NCBI GenBank assembly: GCA_024138025.1
Contig: JAMXBD010000025.1
Location: forward strand, 2,237,501-2,301,500
DNA from: Combretum micranthum
Taxonomy: Eukaryota; Streptophyta; Magnoliopsida; Myrtales; Combretaceae
DNA length: 64,000 nt
Reading direction: 5' to 3'
The notes beneath the pieces are model-generated. The model did no database searches and was not told the DNA's origin. It was given only the letters and a program-made list of their open reading frames with translations. Below are positions 47,883-59,018 of the stretch, one piece after another. Within the stretch, counting starts at the first letter, position 1; every line of letters begins with the position of its first letter. The position numbers and the translations under genes are program-made.

Positions 47883-48662
47883 ACAAGAAGAGAAAAGAGT
47901 AATAAAGGTACATGCCCATGCAAGGAATGTCAATGTTTACACACGCTCGGGATGTGGCTTTGAAACTATAACTTTACCCTCATCTCTATTCTGAAAAAAT
48001 TGCTCAATCCAAGGAGTGAAGATATACTTTTTTTGCTTTGACTTTACTTGCTTTAAGTGCAGTTACAAGTGCAGCTTGAATATCTTACTCCTTTATGTAG
48101 CAGAAAGTGTGGTAATGTCAGTCCACCCAAATTCATAAAGCCTTAACAACATGTACACATCCTCAAGTGTTGGTGTGAACTCTCTACAATGCAATAAAGG
48201 TATGAGTTTGGGTGAGACAATAGCTCGCCATAACTTCATATCGTCAATTGGAGGAAAACTAAACTGTGTAGTAATATTGATGGCATGATATACTTTAGCA
48301 GATCTTATTGCGTCCTTGTGCTCGGGACTCTCGTAGATATGTCTTGCCCATTATGCCCATCTTGGGATCGATTGAGTATGGGAGAGTGGTAACCCCTTTC
48401 TTTCATTTTGGTATCACATCACTAAGTTCGCTGCAATGACTTCTCTCTTAGTTGGGTATGACTCAGGCTTGATGAAGTGATAGGAGTTGTCAAAACTCTT
48501 CGATGCACATATATCTCACTTCTTATTCCTCCTCCCAAATAAATCTTCAAAAATTGTTTGATCGATCCAGTTGCTGCGAGAAGACGGAATTGGAGGAGGT
48601 TGACCATCTTGCAACAATAAGTCCTTTTGGTTGATGGTATCTGTGATCCATGATTCCATCAT
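47187..48662 (-). pseudogene. Antisense ORF remnant encoding a plant mobile domain (PMD)
   Basis: Reading the minus strand from ATG at 48662: MMESWITDTINQKD, then after frame breaks PPIDDMKLWRAIVSPKLIP, TPTLEDVYMLLRLYEFG (48190-48120; family TLEDVxxLLGL-G) and, at 47830-47740, STFVALWLLAYVFPGG and NPQLLLLAILIAKG. It ends with an NEFIFQPYVKRIAGC-like part (47519-47187). These are ordered landmarks of the plant mobile domain known from MAIL1/MAIN proteins and from antisense extra ORFs of Tat-group Ty3/gypsy elements. A poly-A tract (47859-47883), several stops and the MITE break it. Its direction is opposite to gag-pol. Confidence 0.75.
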
Positions 48663-50050
48663 TAGGAATTTTTATAGCACTAAGTTAGCTATAAATTTGA
48701 TAGATGACGGTTGATCGGAATCAAATAGATGACTCAAGGTCTAATCTTAGACAAATGGATGACGGATGACTACTGAGAAAGGCCACTTAATAGTTGCTAT
48801 GATCAACCTTTTGATCTTGGTGGATGATGATTGGCTACTGAGTAAGCCACTTGATGATTACTTGATATTTCCTTAATGATTTAATGATATATGTCATGTA
48901 AGCAAGTCCTATTAAAAAAGGGGGAAGCTAGTAGGGTCAAAGAAACACACATTCGGTATGCAAAATAAAGAAAATATGGATGTCCATGTGTGGACAGATG
49001 CAATCTTAAAAAAAGAAAAATGCAAGCAAATTAGTTGCTTCTATTCAATTCATTTTGTGCAAAAAAAACTTATATATGAAACTTCAAACATACATTGAAG
49101 ATATAAAGCAGTCAAAAGACACCAATACATTACCTTGGTATCGATCCAATTTATGTTGGTTGGAGTGAATCTTCTTTTGTGAGCCTTGGCTGTACTGCTT
49201 TGGAGTGTGAGTGTATTGAGGATCCTTTGTTCTGGTGTATTAAGTTTGAGAAGTTATACTGCATGCAGATATATATAGATATTTATATACATGTAATCGA
49301 CTTCTTATTACAGTGCACACAGGAATTGTACTTGCCTATATGGAGATATTCTTCTGGTGATAGTTCATTTGCTCTGTCGGTGATGCGTCCTGGCCGTTTA
49401 TGAAAAATGTTCGTTGTTTGGTTTGCGGCTCGGTTTCAATTCGTCATCTTAATAATATGTTACTTTAATTTCAATTCGTCTTTGATGGGGGGGTTTACAA
49501 GTGGTATTTGCAAAGTGGAGAGGATTCAAAACAGAAGAGATGAAATTGTAATGCTTGTGTTTGAAGCCAAGATGATAAGTTAAGAAAAATAAGGATATCA
49601 AATTTGGAGGAAATAAAATACTTTGTTATTGATTTAATAGGTAAATATATGACTGATTGGGGAAAGATTCTAAAAAAGGAAGGAAAAAGATTTGATGCGT
49701 ATAAAAAAAGAAAAAGGTGTGTATACTGATGCCTTGATTTATAAAGTTGTCGCGGACGTTGGATGATTGTCCACATGGCTTCTTTCGAATTTCTGCTACC
49801 AGGACGTATATACATCAGGAATCATTAAATTTTGTCAGTTGTCCGATTTAAGGTATTTTCCGTTACGTAAGCTTGGATTCAAGAACATTGTGCTGGCTAC
49901 ACTGCAATAAGACCTATTGGGTGTTTTTTTTTTTTTTTTTTTTTTTTGGAATGAATAGATGGAAACCTTGAGGTTTTACAATTAGCAATTTTCGTGGAGA
50001 CTTTGGGATTTCATGTACATAATGAGATATAATGTCGTTATAGTTCAGTG
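48663..50050. other. Gene-free stretch, probable tail of the Tat-lineage element and spacer
   Basis: The first few hundred bases contain repeated ggatgacgg/gatgactactgag phrases (about 48700-48860). No LTR in plus orientation is visible, no coding region is supported and the element border cannot be placed. Confidence 0.45.
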
Positions 50051-50809
50051 TAGACATTGTTACGGTTCTAGAATCGAATTTAACCGGAATTGGAACCGCT
50101 GGTTGTGGGTCTTGAAAATGAGGAATCGGAACCAAAACCATATCCCACGGTTCTGGTCCGGTTCTAGTTTTGGAATTGCGAAACTATCTTTTTCTTAAGT
50201 AAAAAAATTAATCTTATATTTTAATAAAATAAATTTTAAACTCAAAATAATTAATTATTGAGTCTAAAAGTATTAAATTATTTAGCCAAAATTTCTAATT
50301 TTTTTTTAGAATGAGCATGTATTTATATGTAAACACAACTAATATAAATTATAATTAGTAATAGGAGATCGTGAAATATTTTAGAGGATAACAAAAAAAT
50401 TGTCATACGAAAAATAGTCCCATATTATTAAACAATGAATTTTGTTTTTGAGAGAAGTTTATATAAAATAAATTATTTATAATTTTAGGTTATGTTTATT
50501 TGTATTATTGATAATAAAAAATTAAATATTGTAAATAGGTAATAAATTTTACTATTTATATGAAATAGTGTAAACATTAATAATTTTATATTTAATATAA
50601 TTTTTTAAATTCTTTACATATTTTTTTCTTTTTTTTTTTTAATGAAACCGATTGGAACCATTGTTCCACCCAGTTCTAAGCCTAGAACTGTCTAGAAATC
50701 GAAAAACCTGCGGTTCCTTAGCTGGTTCTAAAACCGTCCAATCGATTCGATTTTCGTTCTAAAATCGCCGGTGATGATCCAATTCAGAATCGAACAGTGC
50801 TCATGTCTA
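50051..50809. mobile_element. hAT-like MITE, about 760 bp
   Basis: Ends read TAGACATTGTTACGGTTC and, complemented, TAGACATGAGCACTGTTCG. Sub-terminal gaaccg/cggttc motifs repeat on both sides (50060-50165 and 50646-50770) around an AT-rich core. The 8-bp flanks are GTTCAGTG (50043-50050) and GATCAGCG (50810-50817), matching at 6 of 8. End sequence and duplication length fit the hAT superfamily. Confidence 0.7.
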
Positions 50810-51079
50810 GATCAGCGGAAATAATTTCCATGATGATCATTAAATGGTTTGAGCAAGGGCATGTGAAGAATTTTATGAATATATATCAAGAGCATGTTGT
50901 AATGGTTCAGTGGGGATAAATTCCATTTGTTTTTTTCTTTTCTTTCAAGAAAAATAGAAAGTACACTTGTTGATGCATTTTCAGTCACCGTGGTCGAGTC
51001 GGGCATAGTTAATGGAAATAAACTAATATGGGTGTCAATAATTCAAACCGAGGCTAGTTAATATGATATGTGGTTAATA

Positions 51080-51129
51080 AGAAGGACCTTACATCTACAT
51101 TTTTGGTGAAAAGATGTAAGATCCTTCTT
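51080..51129. repeat. Hairpin at the end of the reversed LTR
   Basis: Text aagaaggaccttacatct (about 51079-51097) is followed, after a short loop, by agatgtaagatccttctt (51112-51129), a near-perfect inverted repeat. The left arm equals an LTR end plus the first primer-site bases in plus orientation; the right arm is the reversed LTR end. Confidence 0.75.
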
Positions 51130-51739
51130 GGTGTAGTCACGCACGTGTCACATGGATCTCATACCTAACACGTGACTTTGAAGTACTGCTGAGGAGATGT
51201 TACTTGATGATATGATGGCTTGGAGAGAATGACAAGGAAGGAGAAACAGACAATCTCAGTGTCTCGAATGTACAAGTGACAAGTAAGGGAGTTTGAGTAA
51301 ACCTCGCGCGTCAACTTTATAGTTCTTGAGCAGTATGGTGGAAATCACTTGAGTTATCTTGTTTGATCTTTCTTAACAGAGCCTTCTCTATAGATTATAG
51401 TTTGTCTTTGCTCTTCAAAAGTTGAAAATGAGGAAGAGTAATTGGATATTTATCGGCACTTGACGTGAAGACCGACTGTTAGATCATTTTAGTGATTGAT
51501 GAATGGGATTAAGTTTCTCATGGGCCAAAGCCAAAAGTTATTTCCTGCATGCATGAGCCTACTTGAGAGAGGTTGGATGCGGTAAACCGATCCAACAATT
51601 CATGTTCTAAGCCCACCAAGCCAAATCTCCCAAAGTCATTCTAATACTGAACTATATTCACTGGGCCTTGTCACATGACCCATGAATTAAGTTCAAATAA
51701 ATAACTAATGTAATACAATATATTTTGAGTCCCTTTACA
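51111..51739 (-). repeat. Reverse-oriented solo LTR of the Tat-lineage family
   Basis: The reverse complement starts TGTAAAGGGACTC (51739) and aligns closely with the LTR at 28508-29121 through to ...gatcttacatct (51111). No internal region adjoins in the expected direction, so it is a solo LTR or a fragment. Possible target copies are GTGAA (51106-51110) and GTGAT (51740-51744), 4 of 5. The expected terminal TGTA of the LTR end is changed, so the left border is uncertain. Confidence 0.75.
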
Positions 51740-51744
51740 GTGAT

Positions 51745-52327
51745 CAATTTGTAGATTTCAACCTCCTAAACACTCCCATAATAGTTAATTTGTTTGGGAT
51801 TTCCTATATCACAAGAAAGAAAGACATCAAATCATGAAATACTAACTTAAAATCAAAATATGAATTTGAAAATTAAAGAGGGATTTGAGCATACCATGAA
51901 GCACTAGAGTTTCAAACTTACGCTTAAAGCTTGCCAATTTGATCAATTAGGAAACTAGGATCCTTAAGCTAATTTTGCCATGAAATTTAGGGTTTTCTCA
52001 AATTAAAGTATAATTTTCTATTTTCCAAAAATGGGGTGTATAAGGTTATCTACTCGCCCCAATAATATAATAAAACTTATATTAAATATATTTAGTAAAA
52101 TAATATAATAATAAGTAATTAAAAATAAAAAAAGTAGTTAGAAAAAATTGTGTCTATCTAACCACCTTACCTAATAGTTAAAGGTCAAGTAGAAGATAGA
52201 ATTTAATGTAATTTATGGAGGTCCCATTTTTACAATTTTATTTTTAATGCTAAAGAATCAAATAAAAAGAAAAATAAAATAAAAGTTAAGGATTTGAAAT
52301 AGAAAAGTAACAATGAAGAATCAAGGT

Positions 52328-52359
<32 letters not shown>

Positions 52360-53212
52360 ATTATTATTATTATTATTATTATGTAAAAGACAATCGTGAT
52401 ATTTTTATATGCTAATGGCATAGCCCCATAGATGCTAATGGTCGTTCACTTCGCTGTATAAAATGACAGGGAAATAGAATTTCAATTCAAAGTGAAGTAG
52501 GAGGATTATAATAACTATTACAATATTCACTTGGTTTAAAAATAAAACAATTAATTATTAGAGTAAAAGGTAAAATATTTATAATATTCCTTGTATTTAT
52601 TATAAAGAGAGTGTAATTGTATAGATAATATTTTCAATACTGGGGCATTTATCACAAAATTGAAAAATAAATTACTGAATAGCAATTCATAGGGTAAGGA
52701 TATGAATTGCTATTCATCATTTTATTTAATAGCAATATATTATGAATTGCTACTCCCCTCAAGTGAATACCGTAATAGTAACTTTACTTGAACGATGAAG
52801 GAATGAAAACTATTCATGTCAAGTGAATGAATTGTAAGAGAATTGGTAAAAAAAAATTAGTAGACTAATCACTTATGTAGTTCATTTTTCTTTCCTTTGA
52901 TTTTTTTTTTCGCTTTTTTTTTTTAATCATAGAAGATGGATAGATATTGCAATCGGCCCGAATAACTAATTTCCTCAATGTTCTTCTTGTAGCCAATTTG
53001 GACAACTATTTTATTATTTTCTCAATTATGTAAATGCAAAAAACCAAAATCCCTTCATATACTTCATTACTATAGAAATAAGATACCAATATATATGATT
53101 AGCGAGTTAATAACATGCCGAATTAATGTACGAACTTAGATTACTACATATGCAAAATGACACATACACATCTGCAATAATGTATATTATCTATTGAATA
53201 TTTTTTAGCTTG
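51745..53212. other. Gene-free AT-rich spacer upstream of the BTB/NPH3 gene
   Basis: No coding region is supported. It contains a TTA microsatellite (52329-52381) and direct repeats of tgaattgctattc-like text near 52675-52760. Confidence 0.55.
52329..52381. repeat. TTA/ATT trinucleotide microsatellite
   Basis: About 17 uninterrupted or nearly uninterrupted triplets with one irregularity (ataatt) in the middle. The reverse-strand poly-Ile ORF across it is an artefact. Confidence 0.9.
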
Positions 53213-53219
53213 TATAAAT
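53213..53219 (+). promoter_or_regulatory. Candidate TATA box of the BTB/NPH3 gene
   Basis: TATAAAT lies 149 bases upstream of the start codon at 53362. This leaves room for a leader of about 110-120 bases, which includes a pyrimidine-rich tcttgcttcttgttctcccc. Inferred from spacing only. Confidence 0.4.
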
Positions 53220-53361
53220 GTGTGTATCCCTCTTGCTTCTTGTTCTCCCCCAAACACGAAACAGCGATGGTGCTCATATTCCCCAGCATGGACCTTTACA
53301 AGTAGTCAGTTAAGTCTTAGTAAAACAGTGCACCATTGTCACTTTCTTTGTACTTTGAGCA

Positions 53362-55373
53362 ATGGAAGGTTGCTGTAATCTTGAAGTGGATATCAATGGT
53401 CAGGAGACTTTTCTAGTCCACAAGGTAATCTAGTCCACAAGAAACTTCTGGGTTATTGGTAGGTTTTATGCATCTAACTTCATCTAATATGTTCGATGTT
53501 TGCAGAAAATATTGTCGTCATACTCTGGAAGGTTAAGCAAATTGTTTAGCACTCGGTCGATGAGCAGCAAAACTGGAAAGATGAAGGTAATATTTCATGA
53601 TTTTCCAGGAGGTGTCGAGGGTTTTGAGCTCATGGCAAAGTTTTGTTACAACAATGGCAAAATAGAAGTCACTCCGCAGAACATAGTCCTGCTTAATCGT
53701 GTTGCACATTTTATGGAAATGAACAGTCTTAATGGATCCATGAAGTCGAATTTGATAAATCAAACCGAGAAATCACTCGGAGGAATCCATTTTTGGCCCT
53801 GGTCTGACATACTCATAGCGTTGAAACAATGCCAGGAATTAGTACTTTCGACGACGGAATCATCCTATGTTGTTCGGAAAATTTTGGTCTGTCTTGTGCA
53901 AAGGCTTGCTCTTCCAACCATGGCAAGCTCACGTACTTCATCCTCGGACAGTTCATGCCATCGCCTGTCGTGCGACACGGCAAGCCTGGATGATAACAGA
54001 ACAAAATCCTCCCATAAAACTTGGTGGTTTGAAGATCTTTTGGTCTTCAGCATTGAGTGGATTGACAGGATGATTCAGATGATGCTGTTCGGGAAATTCG
54101 ACCACAGTATCATAGCCAGATTCCTAATGTACTACCTCAAGTCAGAATTTTTAAATGCCTCATCTATCAATAAGTGCAAATTACTAGAGGGTGTGATCCA
54201 TCTCTTGTCTTTGCTGGATAAAAATTCCCTCTCTTGCAAATGCTTGTTTGAAATCCTTCGTCTCGCATCGGGTTTGAGAATAAGCAAACGGCATTATATG
54301 TTATTAGAGAGGATAATTGGTTCTCAACTGGATCAAGCTACGTTAAATCAGTTGCTTATACCATCTCCACGGGATTATTCTTATGCATATGATGTGGGTT
54401 TGGTTATAAGAATTGTGGGAGCATTTTTAGAGGAAGAAAGAAGCTTGGCTTCTTTAAATAGACTAGAAAAAATTGGCAGTTTGATGGATTCATACATTGT
54501 GGAAGTGGCTGTTGATGTGAATCTTAAACCGGCCGAGTTTCGGGCATTGATCAAAATCCTGCCGGATGCTGCTAGAAAGTCTCAGGATAAATTATACAAA
54601 TCAATCGACATGTATTTTCAGGTTTGTATGGATTGCTAAGTTTTTATTTTTCTTTATTTCTTCTATGAAAAAATAAGAAATTAAATAACCTCTTAAACTT
54701 TGGCCTTACTTGGGGAAAGATCCATAAATTTTCAAATTTTGCAAATAGGCTCTTGAACTTTGATCTTGGTATAGATATAGACCTGATATTTTTGAGTGCC
54801 GTAGGTAATTCTTAAATTTCAATAAACTAACAACATAAAGATTAATTTTTTTTTTCCATCTTTTACTTGAAAAATAAAAATACACCCAATGTTGCTTGTG
54901 CTGGTTAAAAAGTTTCTAGGATTATTTTCAATATTTAAAAGTTCAAGTGGTATATTTTCAAGTGGTTAAAAGAAATTATTCCTATCTTTACTTCTATTAA
55001 TTTTGTTTATTTTTTATTTATTTATATTTGTATTATGCAGGTTCATTTAATTTTACCACGAAATGAAAAATCGCGAATGTGTGATGCACTCAACTGCAAC
55101 AAGCTCTCCATAGAGACATTGAAGCAATTAACCAAGAACACCAAGTTTCCACCCAAGATTAGAGCAAAAGCACTTGCAACAATTCAGCAATTTAAACTCC
55201 TAAATTTGCTTCTGCATAAACATGGCCATGAAAGCCTTTCACATTCATCATACTGTGGAAATCACATTGTCAAGAAAACACAAGCCCTAATGGTAAATTT
55301 TGTTAAACCAAGTTTGTCTTGTCAGGGCAATGTTGTGTTACGGCCTAAACCTTTTCCGATGTTGTTCTTTTAG
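53362..55373 (+). CDS. BTB/POZ and NPH3 domain protein (phototropic-response family), three exons
   Basis: Exons: 53362-53424 (21 codons), 53506-54621 (372 codons), 55041-55373 (110 codons and TAG). All introns are phase 0 with GT...AG ends, and the product is 503 residues. Exon 1 starts MEGCCNLEVDINGQETFLVH, the opening strand of a BTB domain, which continues in exon 2 (SSYSGRLSKLF, FHDFPGGVEGFELMAKFCYN). The NPH3 domain starts at WWFEDLLVFSIEWIDRM and holds YSYAYDVGLVIRIVGAFLEE, LKPAEFRALIKILPDAARKS and, across the last junction, QDKLYKSIDMYF-VHLIL, with DALNCNKLSIETLKQL. NPH3-family proteins act at the plasma membrane or as CUL3 ubiquitin-ligase adaptors in phototropin and auxin signalling. 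The layout resembles the At3g22104/At1g50280 subgroup. The C-terminus is short and lacks an evident C-terminal 14-3-3 (RxS) motif. Expression and function are inferred. Confidence 0.9.
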
Positions 55374-55454
55374 GATTTTACAATTATTGTCAATGTTCTT
55401 GGAAAATGTTTTCATTATACGGTTTCACAACCATGGTTTTTCTTATTTGCCTAG

Positions 55455-55496
55455 GAAAAATTGAAGTTGACTTCTATCAAGGCACGAATATGGTGA
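55455..55496 (+). CDS. Possible alternative fourth exon of the BTB/NPH3 gene
   Basis: Exon 3 contains a donor after ATG at 55292 (ATG|GTAAATTT), phase 0. The acceptor tttgcctag ends at 55454 and is followed by GAAAAATTGAAG in phase 0. This would replace the last 27 codons of exon 3 by EKLKLTSIKARIW and a stop. In relatives the protein continues with an EKLKL/ENEKLRL-type coiled tail after the KKTQ stretch, so this exon looks more family-like than the read-through end, but it is cut short. Which form is used cannot be decided here. Confidence 0.45.
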   Translation, partial: EKLKLTSIKARIW

Positions 55497-55500
55497 AGAA

Positions 55501-58369
55501 AGATATAAGTTTTGGCTCTTTCTAATTTTTGTCATATTTCCATGCTTATCGTGTCCATTGAACTTGGTTTTGTCGTACCTAGAAATTCAAACAGTCAAAC
55601 ATACTTATCGAAGCCCGAAATAGTATCGTCATTATAAAACATACAACCGTTTTTCGTTTTTCCTTATAAATCTTAGAGGGTAGAATGATGGGTCGAGGAA
55701 CATCGGTCTTAATATTTTAAATGTATTGGTAGCAAATAAGAAAAGCTAAGGACGTCTCGTTTATGAACCTCTCGCAGTTCTTAAATAATAAGCTTGAATA
55801 TTTGTTTAAGCCATTTGTTTGATCTTCGAACACAAAGTTCACAATATTGAATATTATTTCTCTAATACCAAATATTTTTCTAAAATTCGAAAATGATAAA
55901 TGAGAGGTGATCAAGCAGCAATGGGTGCTTGGCCTTACATAACTACCACTAATTTGATTTAGCGGTTGAAAGATAACAGAGATTTAGCTCATTGCATAAC
56001 ATTCCGAAAGAGCATGTTAAGGGCTAAGGCCAATATCACAGTATTAGATTCGATGTAGATGGACCACCACAACAATCTTAATTATGGATCTATCAAGTTG
56101 AATCTCTTTGAAACATCCTATTATAACAATCATTTTTACCAATCTTATTTACTTAGCAAAATGTCAAGCCTAAAATTTAATAAATCAATTTTTCAACCCC
56201 TCTACATTAATCATTTCTTAATATGCTACTAATTTTTTTAAATACACTTAATCAAATAACGAAAGCTACCGAAAGAAAGGCAATTTGTTGAATATAAAAG
56301 GAATTTATGATTTTTCCCTTGTGAAGCGTTCATGCTTTTTGTTTTTTTTTTCCCACCCAGTAGTTTCTTATTATTAGTTTAACTGATTATATTTAATAAT
56401 CTTAATTTTTTAAACTATTTATCGTACACCAACCACATAGGGTGACATAGATCTAATAATATAACACAAAAAGTTCAATAATTATCTAAAATCTTGGATG
56501 TCACACATTTGTGGAATACTATATTTTTTTATAGGGAAATTGACCTACAAGGTATCAAGTTTAGAGATAAGTTCAAATAAAATATCAACATTTTAAGTAA
56601 TTAAAAATCAGATCAATATTTTATAAAATAAGTCGGATAATGGATCAATGCTTTTAATGAATAGATAAAGATATGGATATTTTGAATGGGTAATAAATGG
56701 ATACAAAAAATAAATCCCTATTTTATACCACTTTATGTGATGTTCATCCTCATTTTTTTCAACTATTTAAAACGCTGATACTTATTTAACCTATTTTGTA
56801 AAATGTTAACCCCTTTTTAATCACTAAAACATTAGCATCTTATATGAATATACCTCCAATATTGATACTTTCTAATGCCACTTACCCCATTTGTTATCTC
56901 AATTGAAGATGAACTTGTGTGCAAATATTAAGGTACTAAATTAGTGTGTTGTTGTGATGCATGCTAGGCACGAATTTGTAGTTTCCTGAACTCTAAGAAT
57001 CGAAGCGGACCTTGACCTGCTGAAATATCGAGAATTAGATATGAGAATTCCATGAATCTTGGTATGAATTGATGAATAAATCTTGACCCGTTGGTTAAGT
57101 AATCCTAAGAAACTTGATATGGAGATCTAAACCCTATAGGAAATACCAACCAAGAACCTTGATCTAACGACAAATGCAACAAGAACTTAAATTCTCAAAG
57201 AATTCACAAGCTCTTGAAAGAACTCAAAGAGAAGAATCTCTCTCCATTGGTTCAATATCAAAAGTGATACGTTTTTCAAAAATCAATACAAAAGCCTATA
57301 TGTAATAATACAAAGGAAACTCAAAAGATACAAAATAAAACAAGTCTGTTGCACAAAGAAGGCTGGCGGCTTAAACAACTATGCTAACGGCCTTTATAAC
57401 TACACTGGCGGCCTTGTTAACGACTTTAAGAAAAATGAATCTATGCATTCTATACACTAGGTAAAGGCCAACAGCGTATCCTAGTAAGGTTGACGGTGTT
57501 CCTAGGCAACTCTTAAATTTCCAAAACTGTAAAATGTTGAAAGCTGGTAGAAGGCTGACAGTGTTAATTCCTAAGATGGTAGCTTTTGAATTGGCCTTGG
57601 TTGGTTCCGCTTATTGTATTATACTCTCCTTCTAAGTTGCATAAACGACATGTAAATGTCTTTATTTTCATTCCAAATCGATGTTGGTGAACTTTAAGAA
57701 ATCTTCAATAAACTTTTGCACAAATCCTTGGAAGTTTTTCTGAAGCTTCTTGGCTCTATTTTGAATAATCATTCATTTAGGAACATGAATTTGTTGTGGT
57801 GAGTTTGGTGAAATTGTGTCGTCATCATGTTGAGCTGTAATTCACTTTCATGTTTAGGTAAGCTTCTTGTCTCTTATAGGTTATTTGAACATGGATTTTG
57901 TAATGCGAGATCTAAGATATGTAGAACTAAATATGAGTAAAAGGTGATGGACCATAGAGTTGTTGATATGGAATTAGGCTATTCATAAAGAGCGCAATAA
58001 ACTCCTTTTGTTTTAATAAAATTTTAGTAACAAGTGAATAAGGAAATAATAAATTATGCTGGGTTTATATGTTATAATTTATGTACACTTTCATGGACTA
58101 TGAAGTAATAGAAATTAAGAGATATTTCTTTCGTTAGCTATAATGTGTTATATCAAGTTGATCCTTAATTGATTGGGTCTTTGATTTTCACAATGTCATT
58201 CGAAAGAGAGTTATGTTTAATTTTTATCATTATTAGGTTTTGTTAGATCATAAGATGAAATTCCATGACTTCAGGTCAATTATATGTGTAAAAAAAAAAG
58301 TACTATGAAAAAGAGTTTTCATGAAAAGAGATTCATAGAAAAGAATTTTATAGAAATAAAAATGAGATG
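55501..58369. other. Gene-free stretch with decayed repeats
   Basis: No coding region is supported. Besides the inverted repeat at 56531-56885, text at about 56940-57600 (gagaatctctctccattggttc, repeated ctggcggc/taacggcc phrases) reads like the LTR or leader of an unidentified retroelement, but no partner was found. Confidence 0.5.
56531..56885. mobile_element. MITE-like inverted repeat
   Basis: The left arm (about 56553-56700, including caacattttaagtaattaaaaa and atattttataaaataagt) matches the complement of the right arm (about 56755-56880, acctattttgtaaaatgttaa and aatcactaaaacattagc). The borders and target duplication are unclear. Confidence 0.5.
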
Positions 58370-59018
58370 TGTAGATGCAAGGTCCTTGTTGGAAGTGGTC
58401 ACGCATACGTTACGTGAATCTCGCGCCTAGCACATGACATTGGAGCACTACTGAGAAAATGACACTTGATGACATGATGGCTTGGAGAGAATGACACATG
58501 AGGAGGAACAAACAGTCTCAGTGTCTTAAATGCGTAAGTGATAGGTAAAGGAGCTTAAGCAGACCTACGCGTCAATCTTACAGTTTTTGAGCAGTTGGAG
58601 TAAAAATTACTTGAGTTGCCTTATTTGATCTTTTTGAATAGAACCACATTTATAGATTGTTGTTTGTCTTTTCTCTCCAAAAGTTGGAAATAAGAAGGAG
58701 TGACTGAGTATTTAAAGGCACTTAGCATAGATAGCGACCGTTAGATCATCTCAGTGATTGACAGATGAGATGGGGTCACTCAATTCATGTTTATCTTGAA
58801 TGAGTTTCTCATGGGCTAAGGCCAATAATCATCTCCTGTGTATATGAGCGTGCCTGAGAAAGGTTAAACGTAATAGACCAGTCCAACGATCTCTATTCCA
58901 AGCCTATCAAGCTAAATCTCCTCTAGCCATTCCAATAATTGAACCGGACTTACCAGGCCCTGTCATGTAGCTAAGAGTCAAGCCCAAATAAATATTTATA
59001 TTTTTAAATCCCCATCAG
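58370..59018 (-). repeat. 3' LTR of the gag-protease element
   Basis: The minus strand runs TGATGGGGATTTAAAAAT ... GCATCTACA. It pairs with 62591-63239. Confidence 0.85.

Larger units (their letters stand above)
28508..48700 (+). mobile_element. Tat-lineage Ty3/gypsy retrotransposon, multiply interrupted, 3' end missing
   Basis: One decayed element can be followed across 20 kb: 5' LTR (28508-29121), primer site, gag, protease, RT, RNase H plus a second RNase H, integrase, a long 3' region, and an antisense coding remnant with a plant mobile domain (45120-48662). A second RNase H and an antisense extra ORF are features of the Tat group (Retand/Ogre/Grande type). Insertions at 31037-37317, 40874-43501 and 46542-47103 interrupt it. 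No plus-oriented 3' LTR is found; the nearest LTR of the family (51111-51739) is reversed. The right end given is approximate. Confidence 0.8.

Noticed and set aside
52230..52421. Poly-Ile reverse-strand ORF
   Set aside because: Translated ATT microsatellite.
53533..54053. Reverse-strand ORFs of 62-76 codons
   Set aside because: Shadows of the BTB/NPH3 exon 2 frame.
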